This document shows positions 1 through 8,623 of a DNA stretch of 64,000 nt, in pieces. Under the pieces are notes generated by a model, which saw only the letters and a program-made list of their open reading frames with translations, was not told the origin of the DNA and ran no database searches. How positions within the stretch are numbered: the stretch's first letter is position 1; every line of letters starts with the position of its first letter. Origin of the DNA: RYN-133 sp963754285 (GTDB lineage Bacteria > Actinomycetota > Actinomycetes > Mycobacteriales > Jatrophihabitantaceae); assembly GCA_963754285.1 (NCBI GenBank), contig CAVWFN010000007.1, positions 62,001 through 126,000 of the forward strand. Reading direction: 5' to 3'. The translations under genes were made by a program, and so were the position numbers.

Positions 1-1212
1 CTCGCCGGATTCCTTACAGCGCAAGGCTTCCTCGATCGTGGCCGCGAGCGCGTGCGTCGGTTCGGGCGCGGGGACGATGCCTTCGGTGCGCGCGAACTGC
101 ACGCCGGCGGCGAAGCATTCGCTTTGCGGCTTCGCGATGGCTTCGAGCAGCCCGAGCTCCTTGAGATGGCTGATCAGCGGGCTCATCCCGTGATACCGCA
201 GCCCGCCCGCGTGAATCGGATCCGGGACGAAGTCGTGGCCGAGCGAATGCATCTTCATCAGCGGCGTCATACCCGCGGTGTCGCCGAAGTCGTAGGCATA
301 GACGCCGCGGGTCAGCGACGGGCACGCCGCCGGTTCGACGGCGCGGATGGTCGGTGCCATCCGTCCGGCCAGCTTCTCGCGCAGGAACGGGAAGGCGAGT
401 CCGCCGAAGTTCGATCCGCCGCCGGTGCAGCCGACGATGAGGTCGGGCTGCTCGCCTGCCTTCGCCATCTGCAACAGCGCTTCCTCACCGATGATCGTCT
501 GGTGCAGCAGGACGTGGTTGAGCACGCTGCCGAGCGCGTAGTTGGTGTCCGGGTTCTGCGCGGCAACCTCGACGGCCTCGCTGATCGCGATGCCGAGCGA
601 GCCGGTCGAGTCCGGATGTTCTGCGAGGATCGCGCGCCCGGCGGCGGTCAGGTCCGACGGTGATGGGTGGATGGTGCCGCCGAACACCTCGATCATCATC
701 TTGCGGTACGGCTTCTGGTCGTAGGACGCGCGTACCTGCCATACCTCGCAGTCGAGCCCGAACTGGGCGCAGGCGAACGCGAGCGCCGTCCCCCACTGGC
801 CCGCGCCGGTCTCGGTGGTGAGCCGTCGGATGCCGGCCTGCGCGTTGTAATACGCCTGCGGAACCGCGGTGTTCGGCTTGTGCGAGCCGGCCGGCGAAAC
901 GCCTTCGTACTTGTAGTAGATGTGCGCGGGTGTTCCGAGCGCCTTCTCGAGTCGGTGCGCGCGGTAGAGGGGCGACGGCCGCCAGAGCTTGTACACGTCG
1001 AGCACCGGGCCGGGGATGTCGACATAGCTGTCCGTCGTGACCTCTTGCATGATCAGATCCATCGGGAACAGTGGCGCGAGATCGTCCGGCCCAACCGGCT
1101 CGAGCGTGCCCGGATGCAGCACCGGCGGCGGCGGCTCGGGCAGATCAGGAATCACGTTGTACCACCGCGTGGGCATTTCGGATTCGTCGAGCAAGAACTT
1201 GGTCGCCGTCAT
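1..1212 (-). CDS. TrpB2-type tryptophan synthase beta-like enzyme (partial, 3' end cut by window edge)
   Basis: Reading from the ATG at 1212 gives 404 codons open to base 1, so the C-terminus lies outside the window. The protein carries the TrpB2-specific long N-terminus (MTATKFLLDESEMPTRWYNV), the PLP-lysine motif SHKPNTA (Lys about residue 112), and ends near the edge in EEALRCKESGE, which fits the family's C-terminal part (family length about 430-460). TrpB2 enzymes condense indole or a related nucleophile with serine/phosphoserine using PLP in the cytoplasm. No trpA or other trp gene follows on the visible side, so a stand-alone indole-salvage role is the usual inference. The next gene on this strand, the permease, ends 71 bases upstream, so the two could be transcribed together. 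Family assignment is strong; physiological role is inferred. Confidence 0.88.
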   Translation of the reverse strand, partial: MTATKFLLDESEMPTRWYNVIPDLPEPPPPVLHPGTLEPVGPDDLAPLFPMDLIMQEVTTDSYVDIPGPVLDVYKLWRPSPLYRAHRLEKALGTPAHIYYKYEGVSPAGSHKPNTAVPQAYYNAQAGIRRLTTETGAGQWGTALAFACAQFGLDCEVWQVRASYDQKPYRKMMIEVFGGTIHPSPSDLTAAGRAILAEHPDSTGSLGIAISEAVEVAAQNPDTNYALGSVLNHVLLHQTIIGEEALLQMAKAGEQPDLIVGCTGGGSNFGGLAFPFLREKLAGRMAPTIRAVEPAACPSLTRGVYAYDFGDTAGMTPLMKMHSLGHDFVPDPIHAGGLRYHGMSPLISHLKELGLLEAIAKPQSECFAAGVQFARTEGIVPAPEPTHALAATIEEALRCKESGE

Positions 1213-1283
1213 GCCCCGGATGTTGCCACTACCGCGCCGCCCTTACGAGAGTCCAAAGCAGACGAAATTTCCCGCTCGCCGGC

Positions 1284-3542
1284 CTAGTCGTTGCGCGCAG
1301 CCTCCGGACCGGTGATGCGACGCACCACAGGAAACGTCGAGGCGATGATCGCCAGTGACGCGACCAGTCCGCCGATGATGCTGACGTAGTAGTTGAGGCC
1401 CGGTGGGCTCAGCCCTTCGCCCAGCTGCGCTTGTAGGAACAGTTCGGCTGAGAGGAAGCCGATCGCGATGGACGCAGCGGCGCTGACCAGCAGCGGCACC
1501 GCTGCTTCGACGCCAATGATGCGACGCAGCGTCGGCAGTGGTGCGCCGGTGAGTCTGAGCAGGCTGAACGCGCGGCGCCGTTCGTTCACACCGCTGATCA
1601 CGCTCACCGCGAGCGTGCATCCGGCGATCGGCAGGCTGGTGATGATCACGATGTCGGCCAGTCGTTGATACCCCTCGGTGCGACGCGTATCGTTCTGCTG
1701 CGCGTTGCCCTCACTGATCGTTTCGGGCGGGAAGCCGCCGGTGAAGGTTCGGGGAAACGCTGTCTCGAGAATGGTGCGCGACGCTTCGATCGCCGCGCTC
1801 GAGCCGTCGGTGCTGACGACGATGCCGGCGATCGGCATGGCCGCCACTTGAGCTTCGGTGTACGGGGCGGCGGGCCACGTCCGGCCTTCATCGGACGACC
1901 AGCCACCCTCGAGCCCGATGTCGCCGAGGAGCGCAGTCGCGGCACCCGGGGCGCAACGGCCCAGCGCCGGCGCGTGTTCGAGTTCGGTGCACTCGGCCGC
2001 GATGTCGAGCGTGGCGAATCTGCCGAAGCCGCGTGCGGCGTGCAGTGGCGAGATCTGTCGAACGCCCGGGGTGTTCCTCAGCTGCGCCTCGAGCTGCGCG
2101 GACACGTGCCGTACCGGTGTGGTCGCATTGCGAGCGCCGTAGTCGATGAGGCTCGCGACAACGCTCGACTTCGCAGCCGCGGTGTCGGTGTTCTGGCCGG
2201 TGCGGCCGAGATTCATGCTGATGATGATGGCCATTGCGCCGGTGGCGACGAACAGGCTGACGACGAGCCCGCTGATCGCGCGGAATCCCCCGTGGGGGTT
2301 GTCGGCCAGGCGTCGTGCTGCGATCAGCGACGCCGGCCGGTTGGCGCGACGGGCGAGCACGCGAGCGCCATTCATGGTCAGCCACGGTCCGGCGAGGACC
2401 AGCCCGGTCATCGTCACGAGTACACCGATGAGGTAGCCGATGATCTGCCCGGAAATGGTGGCCGGGCGTCCGTTGGCAGCGAAGTAGGCAAGTTCGGCGA
2501 TGCCGGCCAGCGGCACCAGCAGTCGCCATGCCTTCGGCGCGGTGGGTGTTACTCGCCGCGTGACGCCGAGTGGAGAGATGATCACGCGTCGCAGCGCGAG
2601 GCGCGCCGCCACAGCCGAGGCGAGTGGCACCCCGATGGCCACGACGACGATGTCGACCAGCGTCGGGGTGAGGTCGGAGGTGTAGAACGGCGCGCCGGTA
2701 AAGGGAATCGAAGCGACCGCAGGACGGATCAGCCAGAACACGCCGAACCCGAGCGCCGTCCCGATAGCAGCGGCGATAGTCGACTCGACGGCCGAGATGA
2801 CCGCGATCTGCCGAGGACTCGCGCCGACCAACCGCAGCGCGGCGAAGCGCTGTTCGCGTCGGGCTGCCGACAAGCGGGTCGCCGTCCCGATGAAGATCAG
2901 CACCGGGAACAGGATCGCAGCAATGACGACGGCGAGAACCAGATCGATGCTGTTGGAGTTCAGGCCGATGTCGTAACAAGCGCCGTTGCACTGGTCGGGC
3001 GGTGTCGTGCTGATCGATGCGACCTCTTCGGCGCCGGGCAGCGAAGACACCTGCGAGACGGTGCGTCCGACGATGATGATCAACGCATCGGAGTAGGGCA
3101 ACCCTGCTGATCCGATGGTTCCGACGAGGTGGCCCGGATAGCGGTCGGCCAACTCGGCGCGCGGCAGCGACTGGATGTCGTGCGCGAGCGCCGGCGATGC
3201 GTAGTACTCGCCCGGGCCCGGCAGTCGGGTCACTCCGGGCGGGACCGGCGAGTTCGAACCGGTTTCGGCGACGTCGACCCTGCCGACCTGCTGGCCACGG
3301 AACTCGTCCGCGCTGAGCAGCCACCAGACCGGGTCCACGCCTGCCACGGCGTGGTGATTCACTGCGTCCGCGGAGGTTTCCAGCCACGCATAGCGGTTGT
3401 TCTGGTTGTGGACGGCCGAGATGCCGGCCAGCGTCGACAGCAGCAGGCCGACCCCGATCGCCACGGCCACGCAGATCACGATCAGCCGAGCCAGCGCCTC
3501 GCGTCCGCCACGCAGCGTCAGGCGCAGGCCGAAGCGGATCAT
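1284..3542 (-). CDS. FtsX-like ABC transporter permease
   Basis: This 752-residue membrane protein has an N-terminal transmembrane helix (about residues 18-40), a long extracytoplasmic segment, a cluster of helices around residues 200-320, a second pair near 360-450, and a C-terminal helix group (about 640-745). That is the duplicated FtsX/MacB-type permease layout. Such permeases work with a LolD-like ATPase to move lipids or peptides or to drive mechanical work at the envelope; the substrate cannot be read from sequence. Its ATG overlaps the stop of the ATPase gene by four bases (ATGA), and a PadR regulator starts the same operon. This resembles actinobacterial PadR-controlled efflux loci. 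Family call is firm, substrate unknown. Confidence 0.85.
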   Translation of the reverse strand: MIRFGLRLTLRGGREALARLIVICVAVAIGVGLLLSTLAGISAVHNQNNRYAWLETSADAVNHHAVAGVDPVWWLLSADEFRGQQVGRVDVAETGSNSPVPPGVTRLPGPGEYYASPALAHDIQSLPRAELADRYPGHLVGTIGSAGLPYSDALIIIVGRTVSQVSSLPGAEEVASISTTPPDQCNGACYDIGLNSNSIDLVLAVVIAAILFPVLIFIGTATRLSAARREQRFAALRLVGASPRQIAVISAVESTIAAAIGTALGFGVFWLIRPAVASIPFTGAPFYTSDLTPTLVDIVVVAIGVPLASAVAARLALRRVIISPLGVTRRVTPTAPKAWRLLVPLAGIAELAYFAANGRPATISGQIIGYLIGVLVTMTGLVLAGPWLTMNGARVLARRANRPASLIAARRLADNPHGGFRAISGLVVSLFVATGAMAIIISMNLGRTGQNTDTAAAKSSVVASLIDYGARNATTPVRHVSAQLEAQLRNTPGVRQISPLHAARGFGRFATLDIAAECTELEHAPALGRCAPGAATALLGDIGLEGGWSSDEGRTWPAAPYTEAQVAAMPIAGIVVSTDGSSAAIEASRTILETAFPRTFTGGFPPETISEGNAQQNDTRRTEGYQRLADIVIITSLPIAGCTLAVSVISGVNERRRAFSLLRLTGAPLPTLRRIIGVEAAVPLLVSAAASIAIGFLSAELFLQAQLGEGLSPPGLNYYVSIIGGLVASLAIIASTFPVVRRITGPEAARND

Positions 3543-4225
3543 GACGGCGCGACTGCCGCGACGGGGCCGGTGACCTTGCCGTCGCGCACGATGACCTCGC
3601 GGTCGGCGTAAGCGGCCACGCGTGGTTCGTGAGTGACCAGGACGACCGTGGTGCCGTGCTCACGCGCGGTCGCGGTCAGTAGTTCCATGACGTGCTCGCC
3701 GGTGAGCGAATCAAGTGCACCGGTCGGCTCGTCGGCGAACAGCAACGTGGGATTGGTGACCATGCCGCGTGCCACCGCGACTCGCTGCGCCTGCCCACCG
3801 GAAAGCTCGCCGGAGCGCCGCCGCTGCAGCCCGTCGAGGTCGAGACGTTCGAACCATGGCGACGCTGCTGCCATCGCTGCCTGACGACGCGTCCCGCACA
3901 ACAACAACGGCAGCGCCACGTTTTCTTCGGCCGACAGTTCGGGCACGAGCTGACCGAACTGGAACACGAAACCGAACTGATCACGCCGCAGCCCACTGCG
4001 CTCGGCCTCCCCCAGCGCGTCCACCCGGGTGTCGCCGAACCAGACCTCGCCGGAATCCGGCACGAGGATGCCCGCGAGGCAGTGCAACAGCGTCGACTTG
4101 CCGGACCCGCTCGGCCCCATCACCGCCAGCACCTCACCTTGCGCAACCTCGACATCGGCTCCGCGCAGGGCCGGCGTCGTACCGAAGTTGAGCGTGAGAC
4201 CGCGCCCGCTCAGCAGCGCGCTCAT
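3539..4225 (-). CDS. ABC transporter ATP-binding protein, LolD/MacB type
   Basis: The 228-residue protein has a complete nucleotide-binding domain: Walker A GPSGSGKST (residues 37-45), the signature LSGGQAQRVAVARG (about 137-150), Walker B LLFADEPTGALD (about 160-171) and the switch histidine in LVTHEPRV. The LFADEPTGALD form is typical of ATPases paired with FtsX-type permeases. It overlaps the PadR gene upstream and the permease downstream by four bases each, so the three genes are almost certainly translated as one operon. It powers the permease encoded next to it. Confidence 0.92.
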   Translation of the reverse strand: MSALLSGRGLTLNFGTTPALRGADVEVAQGEVLAVMGPSGSGKSTLLHCLAGILVPDSGEVWFGDTRVDALGEAERSGLRRDQFGFVFQFGQLVPELSAEENVALPLLLCGTRRQAAMAAASPWFERLDLDGLQRRRSGELSGGQAQRVAVARGMVTNPTLLFADEPTGALDSLTGEHVMELLTATAREHGTTVVLVTHEPRVAAYADREVIVRDGKVTGPVAAVAPS

Positions 4226-4746
4226 CGCCGGACCTCCGACGCGAGTTGGCTCAGCCGGTCAGCGGTCAGCTCGATCCAGCGCAGGTCGGCTTCCAGGTGG
4301 AACAGGCCGTAGTCGGCGAGCAGGGCGTCGGCCACATCTGCGCTGCGCTTGACCTCGGTGAGCTCACGCATCCGCTGCAGATGCATCGCGCGTTGGCTGT
4401 CGAGGAAGCGCTCGGCGTCGCTCTCGAGCATGAGCGCCAGCGTGACCTTGACGAACAGGACCGTCTGCAGGTGCGGCTCGGGCTGGACCGGCTCGGCCAG
4501 CCACGTCTGCAACTCGCTCGCACCCTCATCGGTGATCACGTACCGCTTGCGGTCGGGGCCGGCGCCCGGCTCGGCCTCGCCGACGATCACCTTGCCGTCG
4601 CGCGCCAGCCGGCCGAGGGTCGCGTACACCTGCCCGTACGGCAGTGGCTTGCCCCGCCCGAAGTACTCGTCATAGTCGCTCTTGAGGTCGTAACCATGAC
4701 TCGGCTCGCGTTGCAGCAGGCCGAGGAGTGCGAGCGGAACCGTCAT
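4222..4746 (-). CDS. PadR family transcriptional regulator
   Basis: The 174-residue protein opens with a PadR winged helix (VPLALLGLLQREPSHGYDLK, then YGQVYATLGRLARDGKV) and continues with a helical C-terminal dimerisation domain rich in Glu, Leu and Arg. PadR proteins repress efflux or stress genes and release DNA when they bind a small ligand. It is the first gene of the PadR-ATPase-permease operon, so auto-repression of the operon is the natural inference. The upstream bases 4747-4790 are AT-richer than the surroundings (for instance tatacatcgcgcgtatac), containing a short GTATA/TATAC symmetry that could be its operator. Confidence 0.88.
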   Translation of the reverse strand: MTVPLALLGLLQREPSHGYDLKSDYDEYFGRGKPLPYGQVYATLGRLARDGKVIVGEAEPGAGPDRKRYVITDEGASELQTWLAEPVQPEPHLQTVLFVKVTLALMLESDAERFLDSQRAMHLQRMRELTEVKRSADVADALLADYGLFHLEADLRWIELTADRLSQLASEVRR

Positions 4747-4749
4747 GCG

Positions 4750-4775
4750 AGCGACTATACATCGCGCGTATACGT
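4750..4775. promoter_or_regulatory. Candidate PadR operator/promoter
   Basis: Upstream of the PadR start lies an AT-rich patch with two opposed TATAC/GTATA elements around a CGCGCG centre (GCGACTATACATCGCGCG followed by TATACGTC). Autoregulated PadR genes commonly have such dyads overlapping their promoter. This is a weak, position-based inference. Confidence 0.3.
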
Positions 4776-4792
4776 CTAGGGAATAGCCATCA

Positions 4793-5114
4793 TCAGCTGT
4801 GCCGGACGCACCGCGCGGCCCACGGCCGGACCTCTAGCCGCTCGGGCGGGATGCGATACCCGCACACCTCGCACCGCCCGTAGGTGCCGGTCGGCGAGGC
4901 GGCGTCGAGCGCGCCTTACTTCCGCCAACATCTCGAGCAAGTGCTGCTGCGCCGAGACGGCGGCAAGGCGATCGACCGCCATCGACGTCCCCTCCCCGAC
5001 GCGCTTGCCGAACGAGATCGACCCGAGATCACCGGTCGGCTTGGTCAGCTCCGCCAACTCGTCCTCGAGACTCTGCTCGCGTTCGGCCAGGAGGCGCTCG
5101 ACGTCAGGATCCAT
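4793..5114 (-). pseudogene. DksA/TraR-type C4 zinc-finger protein, frameshifted
   Basis: From the ATG at 5114 the protein reads MDPDVERLLAEREQSLEDEL and a coiled-coil region to about LLEMLAEV. The same frame then runs into Arg-rich nonsense. In the next frame (+1, around base 4917) the expected zinc finger appears: GTYGRCEVCGYRIPPERLEV followed by RPWAARCVRHS and a stop at 4793. Length 322 is three times 107 plus one, fitting a single inserted base. Four cysteine/zinc positions are recognisable (CEVC ... C). DksA/TraR-like actinobacterial proteins of about 105-130 residues bind RNA polymerase or act as stress modulators. The break could be real or a sequencing insertion in the AA of GAAGTAAGG; see findings. 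Confidence 0.75.
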
Positions 5115-5133
5115 CCCGCGAGCGTAGGACGGG

Positions 5134-5775
5134 CTACGCAGTACTGCGTGCGCGTGGCGTGACGACCTGCGTTTTGATCTGGGCAAGGGCCATGTCGAGG
5201 GCGATCTCCATCGACCTGGTGTCGTGAGTGGTCTGCGCGAGGAGGTAGCCGCCTTGCAGCGCGGCCATGAGCCCGGTGGCGAGCATGGCCGGGTCTGCGT
5301 CCTTACGAAGCGTGCCCTTGTCCTTCATGCGCTGCAGGCCGGCGGCGATGAGGCGTTGCCATTCGGCGAACGTGTCGGCCAGCGCGGATCGCGCTTGATC
5401 GTCCTGATCGGACAGTTCGATGGCCATCGACCCGAGAGCGCAACCGTAGGCGCCGTGCTGGAGCCGATTGAGTTCGGTGAGGACGTTGCGCCAGCGCACG
5501 AGTCCGGCGAACGAGTTCAGCCGGTCGAGCTGGGCGCGCTCGCGGGCCAGGATCGTCTGCGACTGCGTCGAGACGACCGCGTGCACCAATGCGTCCTTGT
5601 CCGGGAAGTGCCGGTAGAGCTGCGACTTGCTCGTCCCGCTCGCCGCACGGACGTCGTCGAGCGTCGTGGCGGTGACGCCCTTGACGTACATGAGGTCGGC
5701 AGCAGCCTTGACGATCCGCGCGCGGGTGGCGGCGCCGCGGGCAGTGATCCTTCCCGCGTTGCTCTGCTCGCTCAT
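5134..5775 (-). CDS. TetR family transcriptional regulator
   Basis: The 213-residue protein has an N-terminal TetR helix-turn-helix (GAATRARIVKAAADLMYVKG then TTLDDVRAASGTSKSQLYRH, residues about 14-55) and an all-helical ligand/dimer domain including LQHGAYGCALGSMAIELSD, typical of the AcrR/YxaF-like TetR_C group. These proteins repress genes for efflux or small-molecule modification until a ligand binds. A small ORF ends ten bases before its start, and the perfect palindrome at 6015-6042 lies upstream, making that palindrome its likely operator. It probably controls itself and the divergent GNAT gene. Confidence 0.88.
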   Translation of the reverse strand: MSEQSNAGRITARGAATRARIVKAAADLMYVKGVTATTLDDVRAASGTSKSQLYRHFPDKDALVHAVVSTQSQTILARERAQLDRLNSFAGLVRWRNVLTELNRLQHGAYGCALGSMAIELSDQDDQARSALADTFAEWQRLIAAGLQRMKDKGTLRKDADPAMLATGLMAALQGGYLLAQTTHDTRSMEIALDMALAQIKTQVVTPRARSTA

Positions 5776-5784
5776 CGGGCGATC

Positions 5785-6000
5785 CTAGGACGCTTGCGAC
5801 ACGGTCCGGGGAGCCCGCGTGGCCTGCAGGGTGCTCTTGACGTCGCGGCGCGCCCAGGCGCGCACGTCCGGGTACTCGGCCGTCATGCGCGGCTCGGTGA
5901 CCACTCGATTGATCATCCACCGATCACACTGTTCCCAGCCGGCTTGCTCGAGGTTAGCGACTCCGGTCGAGAACGAGTGCGATGCAGAGTTCGGAGTCAT
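5785..6000 (-). CDS. Small hypothetical protein upstream of the TetR gene
   Basis: An open frame of 71 codons starts at ATG 6000 and stops ten bases before the TetR start, in the same direction. The product (MTPNSASHSFSTGVANLEQA... ending TRAPRTVSQAS) has no motif I recognise, no signal peptide and no membrane helix. It sits between the palindromic operator and the regulator, so it would be first in the regulator's transcript. It may instead be an untranslated leader or the relic of a longer gene; overlapping frames on the other strand look no better. I do not assign a function. Confidence 0.3.
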   Translation of the reverse strand: MTPNSASHSFSTGVANLEQAGWEQCDRWMINRVVTEPRMTAEYPDVRAWARRDVKSTLQATRAPRTVSQAS

Positions 6001-6014
6001 GACTTGTACTCAAC

Positions 6015-6042
6015 CATAACTGGACTATATAGTCCAGTTATG
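6015..6042. promoter_or_regulatory. Perfect 28-bp palindrome, likely TetR operator with mirrored start codons
   Basis: The two 14-base halves CATAACTGGACTAT and ATAGTCCAGTTATG are exact reverse complements. Its right end is the ATG of the GNAT gene (6040-6042); its left end is an ATG on the other strand (6017-6015). The core TATATAGT looks like a -10 box placed about 8-12 bases before each ATG, as in leaderless actinobacterial transcripts. Position next to a TetR gene suggests that this protein binds here and blocks both directions. Confidence 0.75.
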
Positions 6043-6372
6043 ACGTCTCCTCGAATCGACCCCGCGCTGGTGACCGTGCGGCACAACCCAGCAGCTCGCA
6101 GCTACGACGCGATCATCGACGGACAGGTTGCCGGCATGATCGTCTACGAGCGCACCGCCGATCGGCTGGTGCTGACTCACACGATCGTCGAGCGGGAATT
6201 CCGCGGTAGAGGCGTCGGTACAGAGCTGGTCCGGGCGACGCTCGATGCCCTGCTGCGCGACGGCTTGACCGTGACCAACTTCTGCAGGTTCGTCCGCGAC
6301 TTCATCGACACCCACCCCGAGTACGAGGCCGTGATCGACAGCGCGCACCCCGGCATACGCACATCCGAATGA
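6040..6372 (+). CDS. GNAT-fold N-acetyltransferase, YjdJ-like small family
   Basis: The frame is open far upstream, but the ATG at 6040, the right end of the palindrome, is the start that fits the family: it gives 110 residues beginning MTSPRIDPALVTVRHNPAAR. The acetyl-CoA-binding signature REFRGRGVGTELVRATLDAL (about residues 55-75) and the following YxE-like end (HPEYEAVID) match the small GNAT group (COG2388) that modifies unidentified substrates. No Shine-Dalgarno sequence precedes the ATG and a TATAGT-like -10 lies just upstream, so translation is probably leaderless. Regulation by the divergent TetR protein is inferred. Confidence 0.85.
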   Translation: MTSPRIDPALVTVRHNPAARSYDAIIDGQVAGMIVYERTADRLVLTHTIVEREFRGRGVGTELVRATLDALLRDGLTVTNFCRFVRDFIDTHPEYEAVIDSAHPGIRTSE

Positions 6373-6466
6373 ACTCCGAAGTCCAGAAAAATGACCTCGC
6401 GGAGCTCCGGCAGCTGAACGCTGATTACATCGCCTCCGACCAAGGCAACGACGCGACGAACGCTGG

Positions 6467-8059
6467 CTATGCGTCGCTGCGAACGTCAGCGCGCTCGGGA
6501 AGTGAGCCGTCACGTGCTGTGCGCGCGCCGCTGCTCCTCGCGGCGATCGGGAACAGCACCACGTACGCGAGCAACGCACTACCGAAGCCAACCGCCCAGC
6601 TGTAGTCATAAAGCGGTTTGAGGAACGGGATCAGCCCGTCCTGCGGGAACGGGCCGTTGCCCGGTGTCGAGTAGGCGCCACCACAAGCAAGCACCATGCC
6701 CAGCACCGCAGCGATCACGCCGACCACGTTCCAGCCGCCCGAGTACCAGTAGCGTCCCTCGCGGATGTACAGCTCGCCCAGCGCCAATCGCGACCGGCGC
6801 ACGATCCAGTAGTCGGCGACAAGCAGTCCGGCCACCGCACCGAGCAGGCCGCCGTAGAAGCCGAGCCAGGTGAAGATGTAGACGTGCGGGTTCGACAGCA
6901 GCCGCCAGGGCTGCATGATGATCGCGATGACGCCGGTGATCACTCCGCCGACGCGGAAGCTGACGATGCGCGGTGCGATATTCGAGAAATCGTAGGACGG
7001 GCTGACGGTATTCGCCGCGACGTTCGTCGACACCGTCGCGACCATGACCACGATCAGCGCGATGACGATCCCGAAGTCGTTGTTGAGCTTGGACGACAGC
7101 TGGATCGGATCCCAGATCGCGTGACCGTAGACGGTCTCGGTCCCTGATGTGATCAGCACGGCAAGCAACGCGAAGAAGGTCATCGTCGTCGGTAGACCGA
7201 GAGCCTGACCCCACATCTGTTTGCGCTGGCTACCACCGAATCGCGTGAAGTCGGGAATGTTGAGCGACATCGTCGACCAGAAGCCGATCATCCCCATGAG
7301 CGCCGGGAAGAACACCGGCCAGAAGTCCCCGCCCCAGCCGAGCTTCGCGGGCTGGTGGACCAGCGGGCCGAGACCGCCGGCCTTGGCCGTGATCCAGATC
7401 AGCAGCGCGATCGCGCCCAGGATCACGAACGGCGCGGCCCAGTTCTCGAAGCGTCGCAGCGTCTCCATCCCGCGCAGGATGATGACGATCTGCACCGCCC
7501 AGAACGCGAAGAAGCACACCCACTGCGTCCACGGATAGCCGAACACCTGGCCGGCGTTCTGCCAACCGTTGCCGGCCAGCTTGCCCAGCAACACGTAGAT
7601 GCCCTCGCCGCCGATCCAGGTCTGGATGCCGAACCACGCACACGCGATCAACGCGCGAAGGATCGCGGCGAAGTTGGCTCCGCGCACGCCGAGCGACGCG
7701 CGGGCAAAGACCGGGAACGGAATCCCGTACTTGGTGCCGGCGTGCGCGTTGAGCAGCATCGGCACGAGCACGATCAGATTCGCAGCACCGATGCAGATGA
7801 TCGCCTGCACCCAGTTCATGCCCAGCGCGACCAGCCCGGACGCGAGCAGATAGCTGGGGATGCAGTGCGACATCCCTACCCACAGTGCTGTGTAGTTGTA
7901 CAGCCCCCAGTGCCGTTGTTCGATCGTTGTCGGAGCCAGGTCGTCGTTGCTGTACTTGCTGTCAAGCAGGCGTGGATCGCTCTTGTCGAGCGTGATCCGT
8001 CCGTCGCCGTTGTCGAATTCAGCGATCGGCGCGTCAGCAACTTCCTCGGTACGTGTCAT
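6467..8059 (-). CDS. NCS1 family nucleobase:cation symporter
   Basis: The 530-residue product (ATG at 8059 chosen because the upstream extension is not family-like and a GGAG precedes this ATG) contains about 12 transmembrane helices. Family signatures include WGLYNYTALWVGMSH near the N-terminus, GTKYGIPFPVFARASLGVRG, and the SLNIPDFTRFG motif. NCS1 carriers import cytosine, uracil, allantoin, hydantoin or related compounds with Na+ or H+. The substrate is not determined here; no purine or pyrimidine catabolic genes are adjacent. It is transcribed alone, with 170 bases of non-coding DNA upstream in which I see nothing definite. Confidence 0.92.
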   Translation of the reverse strand: MTRTEEVADAPIAEFDNGDGRITLDKSDPRLLDSKYSNDDLAPTTIEQRHWGLYNYTALWVGMSHCIPSYLLASGLVALGMNWVQAIICIGAANLIVLVPMLLNAHAGTKYGIPFPVFARASLGVRGANFAAILRALIACAWFGIQTWIGGEGIYVLLGKLAGNGWQNAGQVFGYPWTQWVCFFAFWAVQIVIILRGMETLRRFENWAAPFVILGAIALLIWITAKAGGLGPLVHQPAKLGWGGDFWPVFFPALMGMIGFWSTMSLNIPDFTRFGGSQRKQMWGQALGLPTTMTFFALLAVLITSGTETVYGHAIWDPIQLSSKLNNDFGIVIALIVVMVATVSTNVAANTVSPSYDFSNIAPRIVSFRVGGVITGVIAIIMQPWRLLSNPHVYIFTWLGFYGGLLGAVAGLLVADYWIVRRSRLALGELYIREGRYWYSGGWNVVGVIAAVLGMVLACGGAYSTPGNGPFPQDGLIPFLKPLYDYSWAVGFGSALLAYVVLFPIAARSSGARTARDGSLPERADVRSDA

Positions 8060-8232
8060 GGCGTGACCACTCCGTTGAGATGACCGCGGGACATGCGCAA
8101 GAGAATTCACCACAATCCTGGGCAAATGCAAGATCTGCAGCGGGACGAGTTCTCCCGGCGATCTACACGACGCACGAGGCGTGTCCGGGGGCGCTGGTCT
8201 TTGCGCCGGCGATGTTTCAGCTCTGAGTGCGG

Positions 8233-8553
8233 TCAGCCGTTGGCTGCGACGGCGACTTCGAAGAGCGCTCGAAGTCGTCCGACATCGGCAGGCCCCGACA
8301 GCCGCAGGTCAATCCAGTCACGTCGCGTCGCGGTGCGACTGACGGCCGGGTCGTCGTCGAAACGGCCTTCCAGTCGGCGCCACCCTGATGCGGTGATCCT
8401 CAGATCGATACGACCCGGGCCCTCCCAATGCGCGAACTCGCGCCCGCTCACGACCATCGCCGGCTTGGGACCGAATCGCGAACGCATTACGACGATCGGG
8501 CCCAGCTCACGGCAGAGATCCAGCACCGCAGCCCACGTCTCATCGACGTCCAC
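8233..8553 (-). CDS. Luciferase-family / DUF5519-like small protein
   Basis: This 106-residue protein (MDVDETWAAVLDLCRELGPI) contains the pattern FGPKPAMVVSGREFAHWEGPG followed by IDLRI and, near the C-terminus, DWIDLRLSGPADVGRLRALF. That arrangement matches the small soluble 'luciferase domain-containing' family (DUF5519), whose reaction is unknown despite the name. It has no signal peptide or membrane helix. It lies 70 bases downstream of the MDMPI-type gene on the same strand and may share its transcript. Function cannot be inferred beyond the family. Confidence 0.6.
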   Translation of the reverse strand: MDVDETWAAVLDLCRELGPIVVMRSRFGPKPAMVVSGREFAHWEGPGRIDLRITASGWRRLEGRFDDDPAVSRTATRRDWIDLRLSGPADVGRLRALFEVAVAANG

Positions 8554-8623
8554 TCAGCGAGAGTAACCACCTGGGCAGTCGACCACGCCGGATCGTTGAT
8601 CTCGATACCGATACCGGGCACGT

